From Streptomyces nigra (GTDB lineage Bacteria > Actinomycetota > Actinomycetes > Streptomycetales > Streptomycetaceae), in NCBI RefSeq assembly GCF_003074055.1, contig NZ_CP029043.1, positions 558,001 to 622,000 of the forward strand: a DNA stretch of 64,000 bases, read 5' to 3'. A model generated the notes under the pieces. The model was not told where the DNA came from and did no database searches. It saw only the letters and a program-made list of their open reading frames with translations. Position 1 is the first letter of the stretch; each line of letters starts with the position of its first letter. Both the position numbers and the translations under genes were made by a program. This document shows positions 1 through 8,814 of this stretch, piece by piece.

Positions 1-1155
1 GTCCTGCGCCGGGGCGACCTGGTCGAGCAGGTGTGCCGGGTGGTGACGGAGGCGGACGCCGCCGAGGTGCACATGGCGTCCGACGTCAGCGCCCACGCCC
101 AGCGCCGCGAGGAGCGGCTGCGCCGGGCCCTGGAGGCGGAGGGCGTAAGGCTGCACGTCCACGACACGGTGACGACCGCCGTCGCCCCCGGCGCGGTGAC
201 CCCGGCGTCCTCCGACCACTTCGCCGTCTTCACCCCGTATCTGCGGCGCTGGTCGGACCATCGGATGCGGGACCCGCTCGGCGCGCCGCGCGCGGTGCGC
301 GTCCCGGACGGCGTGGGGTCCGAGCCGCTGCCCGAGCGGAGCACGCTGTCCGGGCTGTCGGAGGGGCTCGCGTCGGGCGGGGAGAAGGAGGGCCGGCGCC
401 GGCTGACGGCCTGGCTGCGCGACGGCGTGGCCGCCTACGCGGACCGGCACGACGACCTCGCCGGTGACGCCACGTCCCGGCTCTCCCCGCATCTGCACTT
501 CGGCACCCTCTCGCCCGTCGAGCTGGTCCACCGGGCCCGCCGGGCGGGCGGCGCGGGCGCCGAGGCGTTCGTACGGCAGCTCGCCTGGCGGGACTTCCAC
601 CGACAGGTCCTCGCGGCACGGCCGGCGGCCGCCACGGCCGACTACCGCACGCGTGGCGACCGCTGGCGGCCGGAGCGGGAGGCGGAGCGGGACATCGCCG
701 CGTGGCGGGAGGGCCGTACCGGCTATCCGATCGTCGACGCGGCGATGCGCCAGCTGCGGCACGAGGGCTGGATGCACAACCGGGGGCGGCTGCTGACGGC
801 GAGCTTCCTCGCCAAGACGCTGTACGTCGACTGGCGGGTCGGCGCCCGGCACTTCCTGGACCTGCTGGTCGACGGTGATCTGGCCAACAACCAGCTGAAC
901 TGGCAGTGGGTGGCCGGGACCGGCACCGACACCCGCCCGAACCGCGTGCTGAACCCGGTCCTGCAGGCCAAGCGGTACGACCCCGAGGGCCGTTACGTCC
1001 GCCGCTGGGTGCCCGAGCTGGCGGAGGTGCCGCGCGCCGTGGTGCACGAGCCGTGGCGGCTCGGCGACGACGACCGTGCCGCGCTCGGCTACCCGGCCCC
1101 GGTCGTCGAGCTCGCCGAGGGTCTCGACCGCTTCAAGCGCGCCCGGGGTCGCTGA
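1..1155 (+). CDS. phr: Deoxyribodipyrimidine photolyase, 5'-truncated by the window
   Basis: Class I CPD photolyase, a blue-light, FAD-dependent enzyme that splits cyclobutane pyrimidine dimers. The reading frame is already open at base 1, so the start and about the first hundred residues lie outside; 384 codons are present. The end of the Rossmann antenna domain (to about residue 100 of the visible part) is followed by the FAD-binding helical domain. Family signatures are visible: SRLSPHLHFGTLSP, WRDFHRQVL, MRQLRHEGWMHNR and the near-C-terminal DLANNQLNWQWVAGTG with DTRPNRVLNP. These include the FAD and DNA-lesion pocket residues, so the enzyme should be active. It ends in a TGA 128 bases before the next gene. 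Related cryptochromes are the main alternative, but the motifs fit a DNA-repair photolyase. Confidence 0.93.
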   Translation, partial: VLRRGDLVEQVCRVVTEADAAEVHMASDVSAHAQRREERLRRALEAEGVRLHVHDTVTTAVAPGAVTPASSDHFAVFTPYLRRWSDHRMRDPLGAPRAVRVPDGVGSEPLPERSTLSGLSEGLASGGEKEGRRRLTAWLRDGVAAYADRHDDLAGDATSRLSPHLHFGTLSPVELVHRARRAGGAGAEAFVRQLAWRDFHRQVLAARPAAATADYRTRGDRWRPEREAERDIAAWREGRTGYPIVDAAMRQLRHEGWMHNRGRLLTASFLAKTLYVDWRVGARHFLDLLVDGDLANNQLNWQWVAGTGTDTRPNRVLNPVLQAKRYDPEGRYVRRWVPELAEVPRAVVHEPWRLGDDDRAALGYPAPVVELAEGLDRFKRARGR

Positions 1156-1233
1156 AGCGGTCGGTCCCCGCAAGCACCCCAGCTCTACACATAAGGAAAA
1201 AATAAGAGCAGAATGGTTGAAGGTGGTATCCAA

Positions 1234-1260
1234 CGCACACCGTTCCTCGAGCGGTGTGCG
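1234..1260 (+). promoter_or_regulatory. Perfect 9-bp stem-loop in the leader of the SPW-repeat gene
   Basis: CGCACACCG and CGGTGTGCG pair perfectly around a 9-base loop, ending 10 bases before the AGGAG ribosome site (1271-1275) of the gene at 1283. An unusual A-rich tract (about 1190-1206, AAGGAAAAAATAAG) lies just upstream in this otherwise GC-rich sequence. It could be a protein operator or an RNA hairpin affecting translation. It is not a terminator, because the coding start follows immediately. Confidence 0.5.
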
Positions 1261-1282
1261 CATGAGTCGAAGGAGACGAGTC

Positions 1283-1723
1283 ATGGCCGACGTCTCGCAC
1301 ACCAGAGGTGACATGGCCAGCCATCCGGACGTATCCGCGATGCGGGACCGGTACGACCGCATGCTCGGGGGCCGCGATGTGACGCTCCTGGACGGACCGG
1401 TGTTCCTGCTCGGTCTGTACTGCGCCGCGTCCCCCTGGATACTCCACTACACGACGAGCCAGCCGGCGCTGGTGACCCACAACCTGATCATGGGCATCGC
1501 CATCGGTCTGCTGGCCCTCGGGTTCACCCGGGCTCCTGAGCGCATGTACGGCCTGAGCTGGGCCTTCTGCGCGATGGGCGTCTGGATGATCATCGCGCCG
1601 TGGATCGTCGGGGACAGCCCGGACGCCGGCGTGGTCGTGAACAACATCATCATCGGTGCGCTGGCCGTGGTCCTCGGTCTGCTGTGCGCCGGCACGGCGG
1701 TAAGGAGCACCACCAGGTCGTAG
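1283..1723 (+). CDS. SPW-repeat integral membrane protein
   Basis: A 146-residue membrane protein with a short charged N-terminus and about four hydrophobic segments. Two copies of the SPW-type motif, ASPWILHY near residue 50 and APWIVG near residue 105, define the SPW repeat family. The function of that family is unknown; it is common in actinobacteria and methylobacteria. The ATG at 1283 was chosen because AAGGAGACG lies at the proper distance; the open frame extends further upstream but without a ribosome site. The gene appears monocistronic, with a leader hairpin upstream and a terminator-like hairpin downstream. Confidence 0.8.
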   Translation: MADVSHTRGDMASHPDVSAMRDRYDRMLGGRDVTLLDGPVFLLGLYCAASPWILHYTTSQPALVTHNLIMGIAIGLLALGFTRAPERMYGLSWAFCAMGVWMIIAPWIVGDSPDAGVVVNNIIIGALAVVLGLLCAGTAVRSTTRS

Positions 1724-1748
1724 CGCACCGAGGCAGGGGACATCGCCC

Positions 1749-1777
1749 GGGGCCGGTCCGCACGGCGGGCCGGCCCC
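1749..1777 (+). terminator. Terminator-like hairpin after the SPW-repeat gene
   Basis: GGGGCCGG pairs with CCGGCCCC around a 13-base loop, 26 bases after the SPW gene stop. There is no T tract, as is usual for Streptomyces terminators. Confidence 0.5.
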
Positions 1778-1908
1778 TCCGTGTCCATGACCGCGTCCGT
1801 GACCGTAAGGCTGTTCGAGGTGATCCGGACTGTCCGGCGTTTCGCGGGGCACTCGCTGTGATGCGGGCACAGCCCGCCGTGATGCGGGGATCGGAGAAGA
1901 GGAGCGAC

Positions 1909-2172
1909 ATGGAGATCTCGGGGATCATCAGTGCCATAGTGATCGGCATCGTCATCGGTGTGCTCGGACGGCTCGTCGTCCCGGGCCGCCAGCGCATCGG
2001 CGTGCTGTGGACGATCCTCGTCGGTATCGTGGCCGCACTGATCGGTTCGGCGATCGCCGCCGGTCTGGACGTGGGCGACACGGACGGCGTCGACTGGGTC
2101 GAGTGGCTCATCCAGATCGGTCTCGCCGCGCTGGGCGTCGTCGCACTGGACCGGGCGAAGGCCCGCCGCTGA
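1909..2172 (+). CDS. GlsB/YeaQ/YmgE family small membrane protein
   Basis: An 87-residue protein with three hydrophobic segments (about residues 3-25, 33-50 and 66-80) and glycine-rich helices (GIVIGVLGRLVVPGRQ) typical of the transglycosylase-associated GlsB/YeaQ/YmgE family. The molecular function is unknown; members are often induced by envelope or osmotic stress. The ATG at 1909 follows GGAGAAGAGGAG at a suitable distance. The gene stands alone and ends just before a strong shared hairpin separating it from a convergent acetyltransferase. Confidence 0.82.
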   Translation: MEISGIISAIVIGIVIGVLGRLVVPGRQRIGVLWTILVGIVAALIGSAIAAGLDVGDTDGVDWVEWLIQIGLAALGVVALDRAKARR

Positions 2173-2207
2173 CATCAGGCGCGGCGACCCACCGCGCACG
2201 AGGCACA

Positions 2208-2235
2208 GGCCCGCGACCGGCTCCGGTCGCGGGCC
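2208..2235. terminator. Bidirectional terminator hairpin between convergent genes
   Basis: A perfect 12-bp stem (GGCCCGCGACCG / CGGTCGCGGGCC) with a 4-base loop lies between the stops of the GlsB-like gene (2172, plus) and the GNAT gene (2251, minus), so it can serve both strands. Confidence 0.85.
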
Positions 2236-2250
2236 TCGGCGTGGGCGCCC

Positions 2251-3030
2251 TCAGGGCGTGAACACATGAGGTGTCGTCGTGGTCAGCGCCGCGAAGCCGA
2301 GCCGCTCCAGGATGGGGCGACTGGTGCTCATGGCGTCGACCTGGAGGTACCGGTAACCGCGGTCCGCCGCCGCACGGGCGCGGTACGCGACGAGGGCGCG
2401 GTAGAGCCCCCGGCCCCGCCAGCCCTCGACGGTCCCACCGCCCCAGAGCCCGGCGAACCGGGTGCCGGGCACGAGTTCCATCCGCGCGGCGCTCACGGGC
2501 TCACCGTCGTCCGTCACGGCGACCACGGCGAGCAGGGTGTCCTCGCCCGTGGCGAGATGCGCGAGCACCCGCTGCCGGATCGATTCACCGTCGCCGCCGA
2601 ACGCCCGGCGGTGCACCTCGGCGACGAGATCGGCACCGGCGGCGTCGGTCACGGGAACGAGGCGTAGCCCGGCCGGCGGCTGCACGTCCAGGTCCAGGGC
2701 GGCGGCCTCCGCGACCATCACCGTCTCCTCCGGCTCCGCCGTGAAGCCCGCGCCCCTCAGCCGCCGGCCCAGGTCGAGGGGGCGGTCGTGGCCGTACAGC
2801 TTCCACTCGAACTCGAGCCCGAGGCCGCCGAAGTGATCGATCTGCGCGGCGATGGCCGCGTCGGCGGTCGACTCGTCCAGCGCGGACCAGACGACGCCGT
2901 TCCACCCCGGCGCCGGCGACACCTGCCGGACGACCGGCCCTGCCCGCTCCACGACGGCGTCCGGGCCGTCCGGCCGCGCCCCCTGGCGCAGATCGCGGTC
3001 GAAGAGGGCGAGTACGGCGGCGGGATCCAT
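2251..3030 (-). CDS. GNAT family N-acetyltransferase
   Basis: A 259-residue protein whose C-terminal half (about residues 120-255) is a GNAT fold. The acetyl-CoA signature WRGRGLYRALV lies near residue 205, followed by the YLQVDAMSTSRPILERLGF segment. The N-terminal half looks like a degenerate second GNAT-like domain, as in other bidomain actinobacterial members. The acceptor substrate cannot be inferred. The ATG at 3030 follows GAGGTGACCGC. It is divergent from the deaminase gene (142-bp gap), so the two promoters share that interval. Confidence 0.82.
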   Translation of the reverse strand: MDPAAVLALFDRDLRQGARPDGPDAVVERAGPVVRQVSPAPGWNGVVWSALDESTADAAIAAQIDHFGGLGLEFEWKLYGHDRPLDLGRRLRGAGFTAEPEETVMVAEAAALDLDVQPPAGLRLVPVTDAAGADLVAEVHRRAFGGDGESIRQRVLAHLATGEDTLLAVVAVTDDGEPVSAARMELVPGTRFAGLWGGGTVEGWRGRGLYRALVAYRARAAADRGYRYLQVDAMSTSRPILERLGFAALTTTTPHVFTP

Positions 3031-3172
3031 GCGGTCACCTCAGCACCAACCCGGGGCGGCGGCAAGCGTATTACCGCGCGGCCGCGCCCCTGCCGGGCCT
3101 CGGCGCGCCACGGCCCCGTCCGTCGGCGACCATGGAGGACCGCACGGAACCGATCCTGGAGGAGGACCCACC

Positions 3173-3658
3173 ATGGTCGTCGAGGACGCCGAACTGCCGT
3201 ATCTGCGCCGCTGTGTCGAGCTGGCCGCCGAGGCCCTGGACGCGGGCGACGAGCCGTTCGGCTCGGTCCTGGTGGGAGCGGACGGCACCGTCCTGGCCGA
3301 GGACCACAACCGGGTCGCCTCCGGTGACCGCACCCGGCACCCGGAGTTCGAGCTGGCCCGCTGGTCCGCCGCCCATCTGTCCCCCGAGGAGCGGGCGGCG
3401 GCCACGGTGTACACCTCCGGCGAGCACTGCCCGATGTGCGCGGCCGCGCACGCCTGGGTGGGCCTGGGACGGATCGTGTACGTCGCCTCGTCGGAGCAAC
3501 TGAGCGGCTGGCTTGCCGAGTTGGGCGTGCCGCCGGCGCCGGTGCGGCCGCTGCCGGTGCACGAGGTGGCACCCGGTGTGACCGTCGAGGGGCCGGTGCC
3601 CGAGCTGACGGAGGACATCCGGGCCCTGCATCGGCGGTTCCACGGGCACGCCGGCTGA
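3173..3658 (+). CDS. Nucleoside/tRNA-type deaminase (CDA fold)
   Basis: A 161-residue zinc-dependent deaminase. The zinc and catalytic residues are visible: H56-P-E58, where the family usually has H-A/P-E, and C86-P-M-C89 in GEHCPMCAAAH. GDEPFGSVLVG near residue 20 is the substrate-side signature of guanine/cytosine deaminase-like proteins. The base or nucleoside deaminated is uncertain; overall it resembles the nucleoside deaminases often annotated in Streptomyces rather than essential TadA. The ATG at 3173 follows GGAGGAGGACCCACC. The open frame runs in from upstream, but that extension lies over the divergent promoter. Confidence 0.85.
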   Translation: MVVEDAELPYLRRCVELAAEALDAGDEPFGSVLVGADGTVLAEDHNRVASGDRTRHPEFELARWSAAHLSPEERAAATVYTSGEHCPMCAAAHAWVGLGRIVYVASSEQLSGWLAELGVPPAPVRPLPVHEVAPGVTVEGPVPELTEDIRALHRRFHGHAG

Positions 3659-3699
3659 CGGCCCGTCCGCCCGAGATGCAGGCGCCGATCGGGGGTGCC

Positions 3700-3710
3700 T
3701 ACGATCGAGG
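3700..3710 (+). promoter_or_regulatory. -10-like element placed for a leaderless transcript
   Basis: TACGAT (3700-3705) ends five bases before the ATG at 3711, a spacing that would start transcription at or next to the A of the start codon. No Shine-Dalgarno sequence sits at the usual place and no convincing -35 is visible. Confidence 0.4.
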
Positions 3711-6700
3711 ATGGGCACAGACCAGGTGGAGGGCCCGGTCTCCACCGAGGGTGCGAGTCGCCGGCCGTGGCCGCCGCCCCGGCGGCTGATGATCGCCTAC
3801 GGCGCCCTGGTCGTCGCGGCGACGGCCGTGTACATGACGGTACCGGACGCGCTCACTCCGGTGTGGGCGCTGATCGGTCTGTCCGGTGTCGTGGCGATGC
3901 TGGCCGGCACGCATGTGAACCGGCCCGCCCACCGCTGGCCCTGGTGGGTGCTGGCCGCGGCGCTGTTCTCCTTCATCGCCGGCGACACGTACTACAACGT
4001 GGTGGAGACGTACTTCCACGTCGAGAATCCGTTCCCCTCCCCCGCCGACGCCTGCTACCTCGTCACCTATCCGCTGTTCGCCGTCGGCCTCTCCGGCCTG
4101 GTCCACTACCGCTGGACCGGTCACGACCTGCCCGGACTGGTGGACGCGCTGATCCTGACCGCGGGACTGGCGCTGCCCGTCTGGGCGTTCCTCGTCCGGC
4201 CGCTGACCGAGATCGACGGGCTGACCTGGGAGCAGCGGGCCATCAGCATCGCCTATCCGCTCGGCGACGTGCTCGTGCTGGCCCTGCTCGCCCGGCTGCT
4301 GACCCCGAGCGGCACGACCCGGAACAACACCTCGCTGGCGCTGCTCGTCGTGGGCACCGTGACCCTGCTCGGCTTCGACATCACGTACGGGATCCTGCAG
4401 CTGCACGAGGAGTGGCGGACCGGCACCCTGGTGGACTCCGGGTGGATCGTCTTCTACGCGGCGTGGGGACTGGCCGCGCTGCACCCGTCGATGGTGGAGC
4501 TGACGGCGTCGGAGCCGGTGCGCGAGTCGCTGCTGCCGCCGCCGCGCCGGCTGCTGCTGCTGGCGGTGGCCACCTTCGTCGCGCCGACGGTCCTGCTGAT
4601 CGAGGGGGTGAAGGACCGGCCGCACGGTGTCCCGGTCATCGCCGCGTTCTCCGCCACGCTGTTCCTGCTGGTCATCCTGCGGCTGGCCGGCATGGTGGTG
4701 GCCCATCGCCGGGCCGTGGAGCGGGAACTGACGCTGCGCGCGGCCGGTGCCTCGCTGGTGTCGGCGGTCCGGCAGGAGGAGGTCGTCCGCTCCTGCGAGG
4801 CCGCCGTCGACCGGCTGCTCGGGCCCGCGGTGCGGCACCGCACGCTGCTGCTGCCGGCCGAGCGGACGTCGGCGCTCACCCCGCGCCACGCCCGGCTGGT
4901 CGCGACCGACAGCCTGGAGCCGGAGATCGCGGCCCGCCTGGACGGACTGAGTTCCGCGCTGGTCTGCCCGATGGTGCCGCCCGACCGCCCGGCCGGGGAC
5001 ATCCCGGGCGTGCTGGTGGTGGCGGGGCCCCCCGGACGGCTGAACGAGACCCGGAGCTCGCTGGAGATCCTCGCCTCGCACGCGGGTCTCGCGAAGGAGC
5101 GCGTGGTCCTGCGCCAGGAGGTCATCCGGCGGGAGAGCGAGGCGTACTTCCGCACCCTCGTGCGCAACGCGTCCGACGTCATCCTGATCCTTGAGGACGA
5201 CGACGTGATCCGGTACGCCAGCCCGTCCGCGGCCTCCGTGTTCGGCAGCTCGGACCTGGTGGGCCGGGTACTGCCGGACCTCGTGGACCCCGGGGACCGG
5301 CAGCGGGCCGCCCGGCAGCTCGCGGCGGTCCGCGAGATCGGCCCGCGGGCCACCCACGACCACTGGTGGGTGCGGCATCCGGACGGCCGGTGCGAGGTGG
5401 AGGTGCGGTGCAGCGACTTCCGTGACGAGCGCACCGTGGCCGGTCTGGTGGTCACGCTGCGGGACGTCACCGAGCAGCGGCGGCTGGAGCACGAGCTGAC
5501 CGAGCGCGCCTTCCACGACTCGCTGACCGGGCTGCCGAACCGGACGCTGCTGCTGGAGCGCATCGAGCGCGCGCTGCTGCGCGGGCACCGCAAGTCGTCG
5601 CTGACCTGTCTGCTCTTCATCGACCTGGACGACTTCAAGCTGGTCAACGACACGCTCGGGCACTCGGCCGGCGACCATCTGCTCAAGGACGTCGGCATCC
5701 GGCTGTCGGGGACGCTGCGGCGCACCGACACCGCGGCCCGGCTCGGCGGGGACGAGTTCGCCGTCCTGATGGAGGACGCGCGGCAGCCGCTCGACGCGGA
5801 ACTGCTGGCAGCGCAGGTGATCCAGACCTTGACCCGGCCCTTCGCGATGGGCGGCGAGTCGGTGACCGTGTCGGCGAGCGTGGGCGTGGCGACGGCCCGG
5901 GACAGCACGGACGCCGACGAGTTGCTGGGCCACGCCGATCTGGCCCTGTACGCGGCGAAGGCGGCGGGCAAGCGGCAGTGGCGCCGCTTCCGGCCGCTGC
6001 TGCACAGCCGCATGATCGAACGCCACAATCTGCAGAGCCGACTCGCCAAGGCGGTAGCGGCCCGGGAGTTCGCGCTGCGCTACCAGCCCGTCGTGGACAT
6101 CGCCGCCGGCGAGGTCGTCGGCTTCGAGGCGCTGGCCCGCTGGCCGCGCACCGCGCAGCGGCCGGTCACCCCGGAGCAGTTCATCACCCTGGCCGAGGAG
6201 ACCGGGCACATCGCCGCCCTCGGCTCATGGGTCCTGGAGAAGGCGGCCCATGACATCGCGGGTCTGCAGGAGGAGCACGGGGCGGAGCGCCCGCCGTACG
6301 TCAGCGTCAACGTCTCGGCCCGGCAGTTCCGGGACAACGGGTTCGTGCAGCAGGTCGACCAGGCCCTGCGGACGCCGGGGCTCGCGCCGGGCAGTCTCCA
6401 GCTGGAGCTGACGGAGACGGTGCTGCTGCGCCGGGACACCCAGGTCCAGTCGATGCTGCGGTCCCTGAAGGACCTGGGGGTGCACATCGCGGTCGACGAC
6501 TTCGGCACCGGCTTCTCCTCGCTGCGCTATCTGCGGGACTTCCCCATCGACGTCCTGAAGATCGACAAGTCGTACATCGACGACATCCCGCGTGACGCCC
6601 AGCAGGTGGCGCTGGTCGAGGGCATCGTGCACATCGCGGACACCCTGGGGCTCCAGGTGATCGCCGAGGGCATCGAGGAGCCCGACCAGCGGGACCTGCT

Positions 6701-8078
6701 GGCCAAAATGGGCTGTCGGTTCGGGCAGGGGTATCTGTTCGCCCGGCCGATGACGCTGGAGGAGAGCCGGCAGGTGCTGCGCCGGGACGGCGGCCGGTCC
6801 GCGCCGGGCACCGGAGAGCGGCGCCGCGACGGCGACCGGCCGACCCTGCCGGTGCGTGGCCGGCGGGTGGCCCGGGAGGGCGACCTGGACCGGCTGCGCC
6901 GTACCAGCCCGATGACGGACGCCGTCCTCGACGAGGTCCGCGGCCGGCAGATCCGCAGCCGCGGGCACTGGCTGATCGACTTCGCCTCCTGCAACTACCT
7001 GGGCTTCGACTGGGACCCGGAGATCGCCGCCACCATCGACCCGGCGGTGCAGGAGTGGGGCACGCACCCGAGCTGGTCGCGGCTGCTGGGCAGTCCCCGG
7101 CTGTATCCGCGGATCGAGGAGCGGCTCGCGGAACTGCTGAGCGCCCCGGACACCCTGCTGCTGCCGACGCTGACGATCATCCACACCTCGGTGATCCCGG
7201 TCCTCGCCGACGGCGGGCAGGTCTTCGTGGAGGCGACCGCGCACCGCACGGTGTACGACGGCTGCACGGTGGCCCGCGGCCAGGGCGCGACCCTGCGCCG
7301 GTTCCACGCCGAACGCCCGGAGGAGCTGGACGCGTTGCTGGCCGCGGCCCCGGCCGGCGCGCCCCGGCTGGTCTGCGTGGACGGGGTGAACAGCATGACC
7401 GGCAACATCCCCGACCTGCCCACGCTGGCCGCCGTCTGCCGGGACCGGGGCGCCACCCTGTACGTCGACGACGCGCACGGCTTCGGTGTCATCGGCGAGC
7501 GCTCCCCCGTCGAGCCGTGCCCGTACGGCTTGCGGGGCAACGCGGTCGTACGGCACACCGGCGAGACGTACGACGGGATCGTCCTGGCCGCCGGGTTCTC
7601 CAAGGCGTACTCGTCGCTGCTCGCCTTCCTGGCGCTGCCCACCGACCTGAAGAACCGGCTGAAGACGGCCGCCGCCCCCTATCTGTACTCGGGCCCCTCG
7701 CCCACGGCGTCGCTGGCGACGGCGATGGCCGGGCTCGAGGTGAACGCCCGGCGCGGAGACACCCTGCGCGCCGACCTGTACCGCCTGACGGCCCGGGTCC
7801 TTGACCATCTGGACACCCTCGGGGTGCGCACCCTGAACAGCGACCGGCTGCCGATCGTGGAGATCCCGCTCGCCGACCCGTCCGACCTGGAGCAGGTCGC
7901 GAGGTTCCTGTGGCAGGAGGGCATCTATGTCACGGTGGCCGCCTATCCGCTGGTCCCCCGGGACCGGGTCGGCTTCCGCGTCCAGCTCACGGCGCTGCAC
8001 ACGCACGAGGACATCGACCGGCTGAACGACGTCCTCACCCGACTCTCCGCACGTTTCCCGCTGCGGCCGAAGGACTGA
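3711..8078 (+). CDS. Membrane PAS-GGDEF-EAL protein fused to an alpha-oxoamine synthase
   Basis: A 1455-residue composite protein. About ten hydrophobic segments occupy residues 26-340, followed by a GAF-like stretch (about 360-470) and a PAS domain (about 475-590). The GGDEF domain has intact GGDEF at 679-683 and an RRTD inhibitory site just before it. The EAL domain has EAL at 806-808, DDFGTGFSSL, KIDKSYI, AEGIEE and QGYLFARP. Both c-di-GMP synthesis and hydrolysis motifs are thus complete. After an Arg/Gly-rich linker (about 1020-1060) comes a full fold-type I PLP enzyme of the alpha-oxoamine synthase class (KBL/AONS/CqsA-like), with D1254-A-H1256 and the Schiff-base lysine K1298 in GFSKAYSS. 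There is no frame break. The enzyme part would condense an amino acid with an acyl-CoA; its product is unknown. The methyltransferase 7 bases downstream is probably co-translated. Confidence 0.9.
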   Translation: MGTDQVEGPVSTEGASRRPWPPPRRLMIAYGALVVAATAVYMTVPDALTPVWALIGLSGVVAMLAGTHVNRPAHRWPWWVLAAALFSFIAGDTYYNVVETYFHVENPFPSPADACYLVTYPLFAVGLSGLVHYRWTGHDLPGLVDALILTAGLALPVWAFLVRPLTEIDGLTWEQRAISIAYPLGDVLVLALLARLLTPSGTTRNNTSLALLVVGTVTLLGFDITYGILQLHEEWRTGTLVDSGWIVFYAAWGLAALHPSMVELTASEPVRESLLPPPRRLLLLAVATFVAPTVLLIEGVKDRPHGVPVIAAFSATLFLLVILRLAGMVVAHRRAVERELTLRAAGASLVSAVRQEEVVRSCEAAVDRLLGPAVRHRTLLLPAERTSALTPRHARLVATDSLEPEIAARLDGLSSALVCPMVPPDRPAGDIPGVLVVAGPPGRLNETRSSLEILASHAGLAKERVVLRQEVIRRESEAYFRTLVRNASDVILILEDDDVIRYASPSAASVFGSSDLVGRVLPDLVDPGDRQRAARQLAAVREIGPRATHDHWWVRHPDGRCEVEVRCSDFRDERTVAGLVVTLRDVTEQRRLEHELTERAFHDSLTGLPNRTLLLERIERALLRGHRKSSLTCLLFIDLDDFKLVNDTLGHSAGDHLLKDVGIRLSGTLRRTDTAARLGGDEFAVLMEDARQPLDAELLAAQVIQTLTRPFAMGGESVTVSASVGVATARDSTDADELLGHADLALYAAKAAGKRQWRRFRPLLHSRMIERHNLQSRLAKAVAAREFALRYQPVVDIAAGEVVGFEALARWPRTAQRPVTPEQFITLAEETGHIAALGSWVLEKAAHDIAGLQEEHGAERPPYVSVNVSARQFRDNGFVQQVDQALRTPGLAPGSLQLELTETVLLRRDTQVQSMLRSLKDLGVHIAVDDFGTGFSSLRYLRDFPIDVLKIDKSYIDDIPRDAQQVALVEGIVHIADTLGLQVIAEGIEEPDQRDLLAKMGCRFGQGYLFARPMTLEESRQVLRRDGGRSAPGTGERRRDGDRPTLPVRGRRVAREGDLDRLRRTSPMTDAVLDEVRGRQIRSRGHWLIDFASCNYLGFDWDPEIAATIDPAVQEWGTHPSWSRLLGSPRLYPRIEERLAELLSAPDTLLLPTLTIIHTSVIPVLADGGQVFVEATAHRTVYDGCTVARGQGATLRRFHAERPEELDALLAAAPAGAPRLVCVDGVNSMTGNIPDLPTLAAVCRDRGATLYVDDAHGFGVIGERSPVEPCPYGLRGNAVVRHTGETYDGIVLAAGFSKAYSSLLAFLALPTDLKNRLKTAAAPYLYSGPSPTASLATAMAGLEVNARRGDTLRADLYRLTARVLDHLDTLGVRTLNSDRLPIVEIPLADPSDLEQVARFLWQEGIYVTVAAYPLVPRDRVGFRVQLTALHTHEDIDRLNDVLTRLSARFPLRPKD

Positions 8079-8085
8079 GCCGAGC

Positions 8086-8814
8086 ATGATCACGCACAAC
8101 GACGACGTGGACTGGGACCGCTGGCCGGTGGCCGACTACCTCGCGGAGAACTACCGCGAGGTGCACCCCTGCGACGCGGCGGTCATCGCCCACCACTCGG
8201 CGTTCTACCGCCGGCTGCCGCCCCGCTCGCTCGGCCGCTCGGTGGAGTTCGGCGCGGGACCGAACGTGTATCCGCTGATCCTGGCCGCCGCGGCGAGCCG
8301 CCGGGTGGAGGCGGTGGAGGCCGGCGCGGGCAACGTGGCCTATCTGGAGCAGCAGATCCTGGACGGGCCGGACGCCAGCTGGCTGCCGTTCCACGACCTG
8401 TGCCGCCGTCTGAACCCCGACCTGCCGGCCACGCTGGCCGGGGCGCTGGCCCCGGTGCACGTGGTGCACGCCGATGTGCGGGATCTGCGGCCCGGCCACT
8501 ACGACCTGGCCTCCATGCACTTCGTGGCGGAGGGTGCCACCGAGGACCGCGCCGAGTTCACCGCGTTCTGCCGGACGTTCGTCCGGTGCGTGGCGCCGGG
8601 CGGACATCTGGTGGCGGCGTTCATGGAGAACATGCCGACGTACCGGATCGGCCCGGCCTCCCGCTGGCCGGGCTGCCCCGTGGACCCGGACATCGTGTCG
8701 GAGGTGTTCACCCCGCTCACCCGCGAACTCGCCGTCACCCGCATCGACGCCGACCCGACGCTCCCGGACTACGGCGACTCGGGGATGGTGCTGCTGGCGG
8801 GGCGGGCGCGCTAA
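8086..8814 (+). CDS. SAM-dependent methyltransferase (SCO2525/NNMT-like)
   Basis: A 242-residue class I methyltransferase. The glycine-rich SAM site reads VEFGAGPNVYPL near residue 50 and the acidic ribose-binding position is in AVEAGAGN. Post-motif residues HVVHADVRDL and APGGHLVAAFMEN follow. It resembles the NNMT/PNMT/TEMT family of small-molecule N-methyltransferases and actinobacterial SCO2525-like proteins. The start lies 7 bases after the stop of the GGDEF-EAL-synthase gene with little independent ribosome site, so it is likely coupled to it. A reasonable guess is that it methylates the amine made by the upstream synthase domain; this is inference. Confidence 0.8.
   Translation: MITHNDDVDWDRWPVADYLAENYREVHPCDAAVIAHHSAFYRRLPPRSLGRSVEFGAGPNVYPLILAAAASRRVEAVEAGAGNVAYLEQQILDGPDASWLPFHDLCRRLNPDLPATLAGALAPVHVVHADVRDLRPGHYDLASMHFVAEGATEDRAEFTAFCRTFVRCVAPGGHLVAAFMENMPTYRIGPASRWPGCPVDPDIVSEVFTPLTRELAVTRIDADPTLPDYGDSGMVLLAGRAR

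Noticed and set aside
3699..6209. Long open frame of more than 800 codons antisense to the GGDEF-EAL gene, with similar long antisense frames across the window
   Set aside because: High GC at codon position 3 of the true gene makes the opposite strand open. No start context, no domain signature, and His/Gln/Arg-rich low-complexity composition.
6900..7100. Possible frameshift or gene boundary between the EAL and synthase parts
   Set aside because: The frame continues without stop through the linker, no ribosome site or start codon fits the synthase N-terminus well, and codon bias is uniform.
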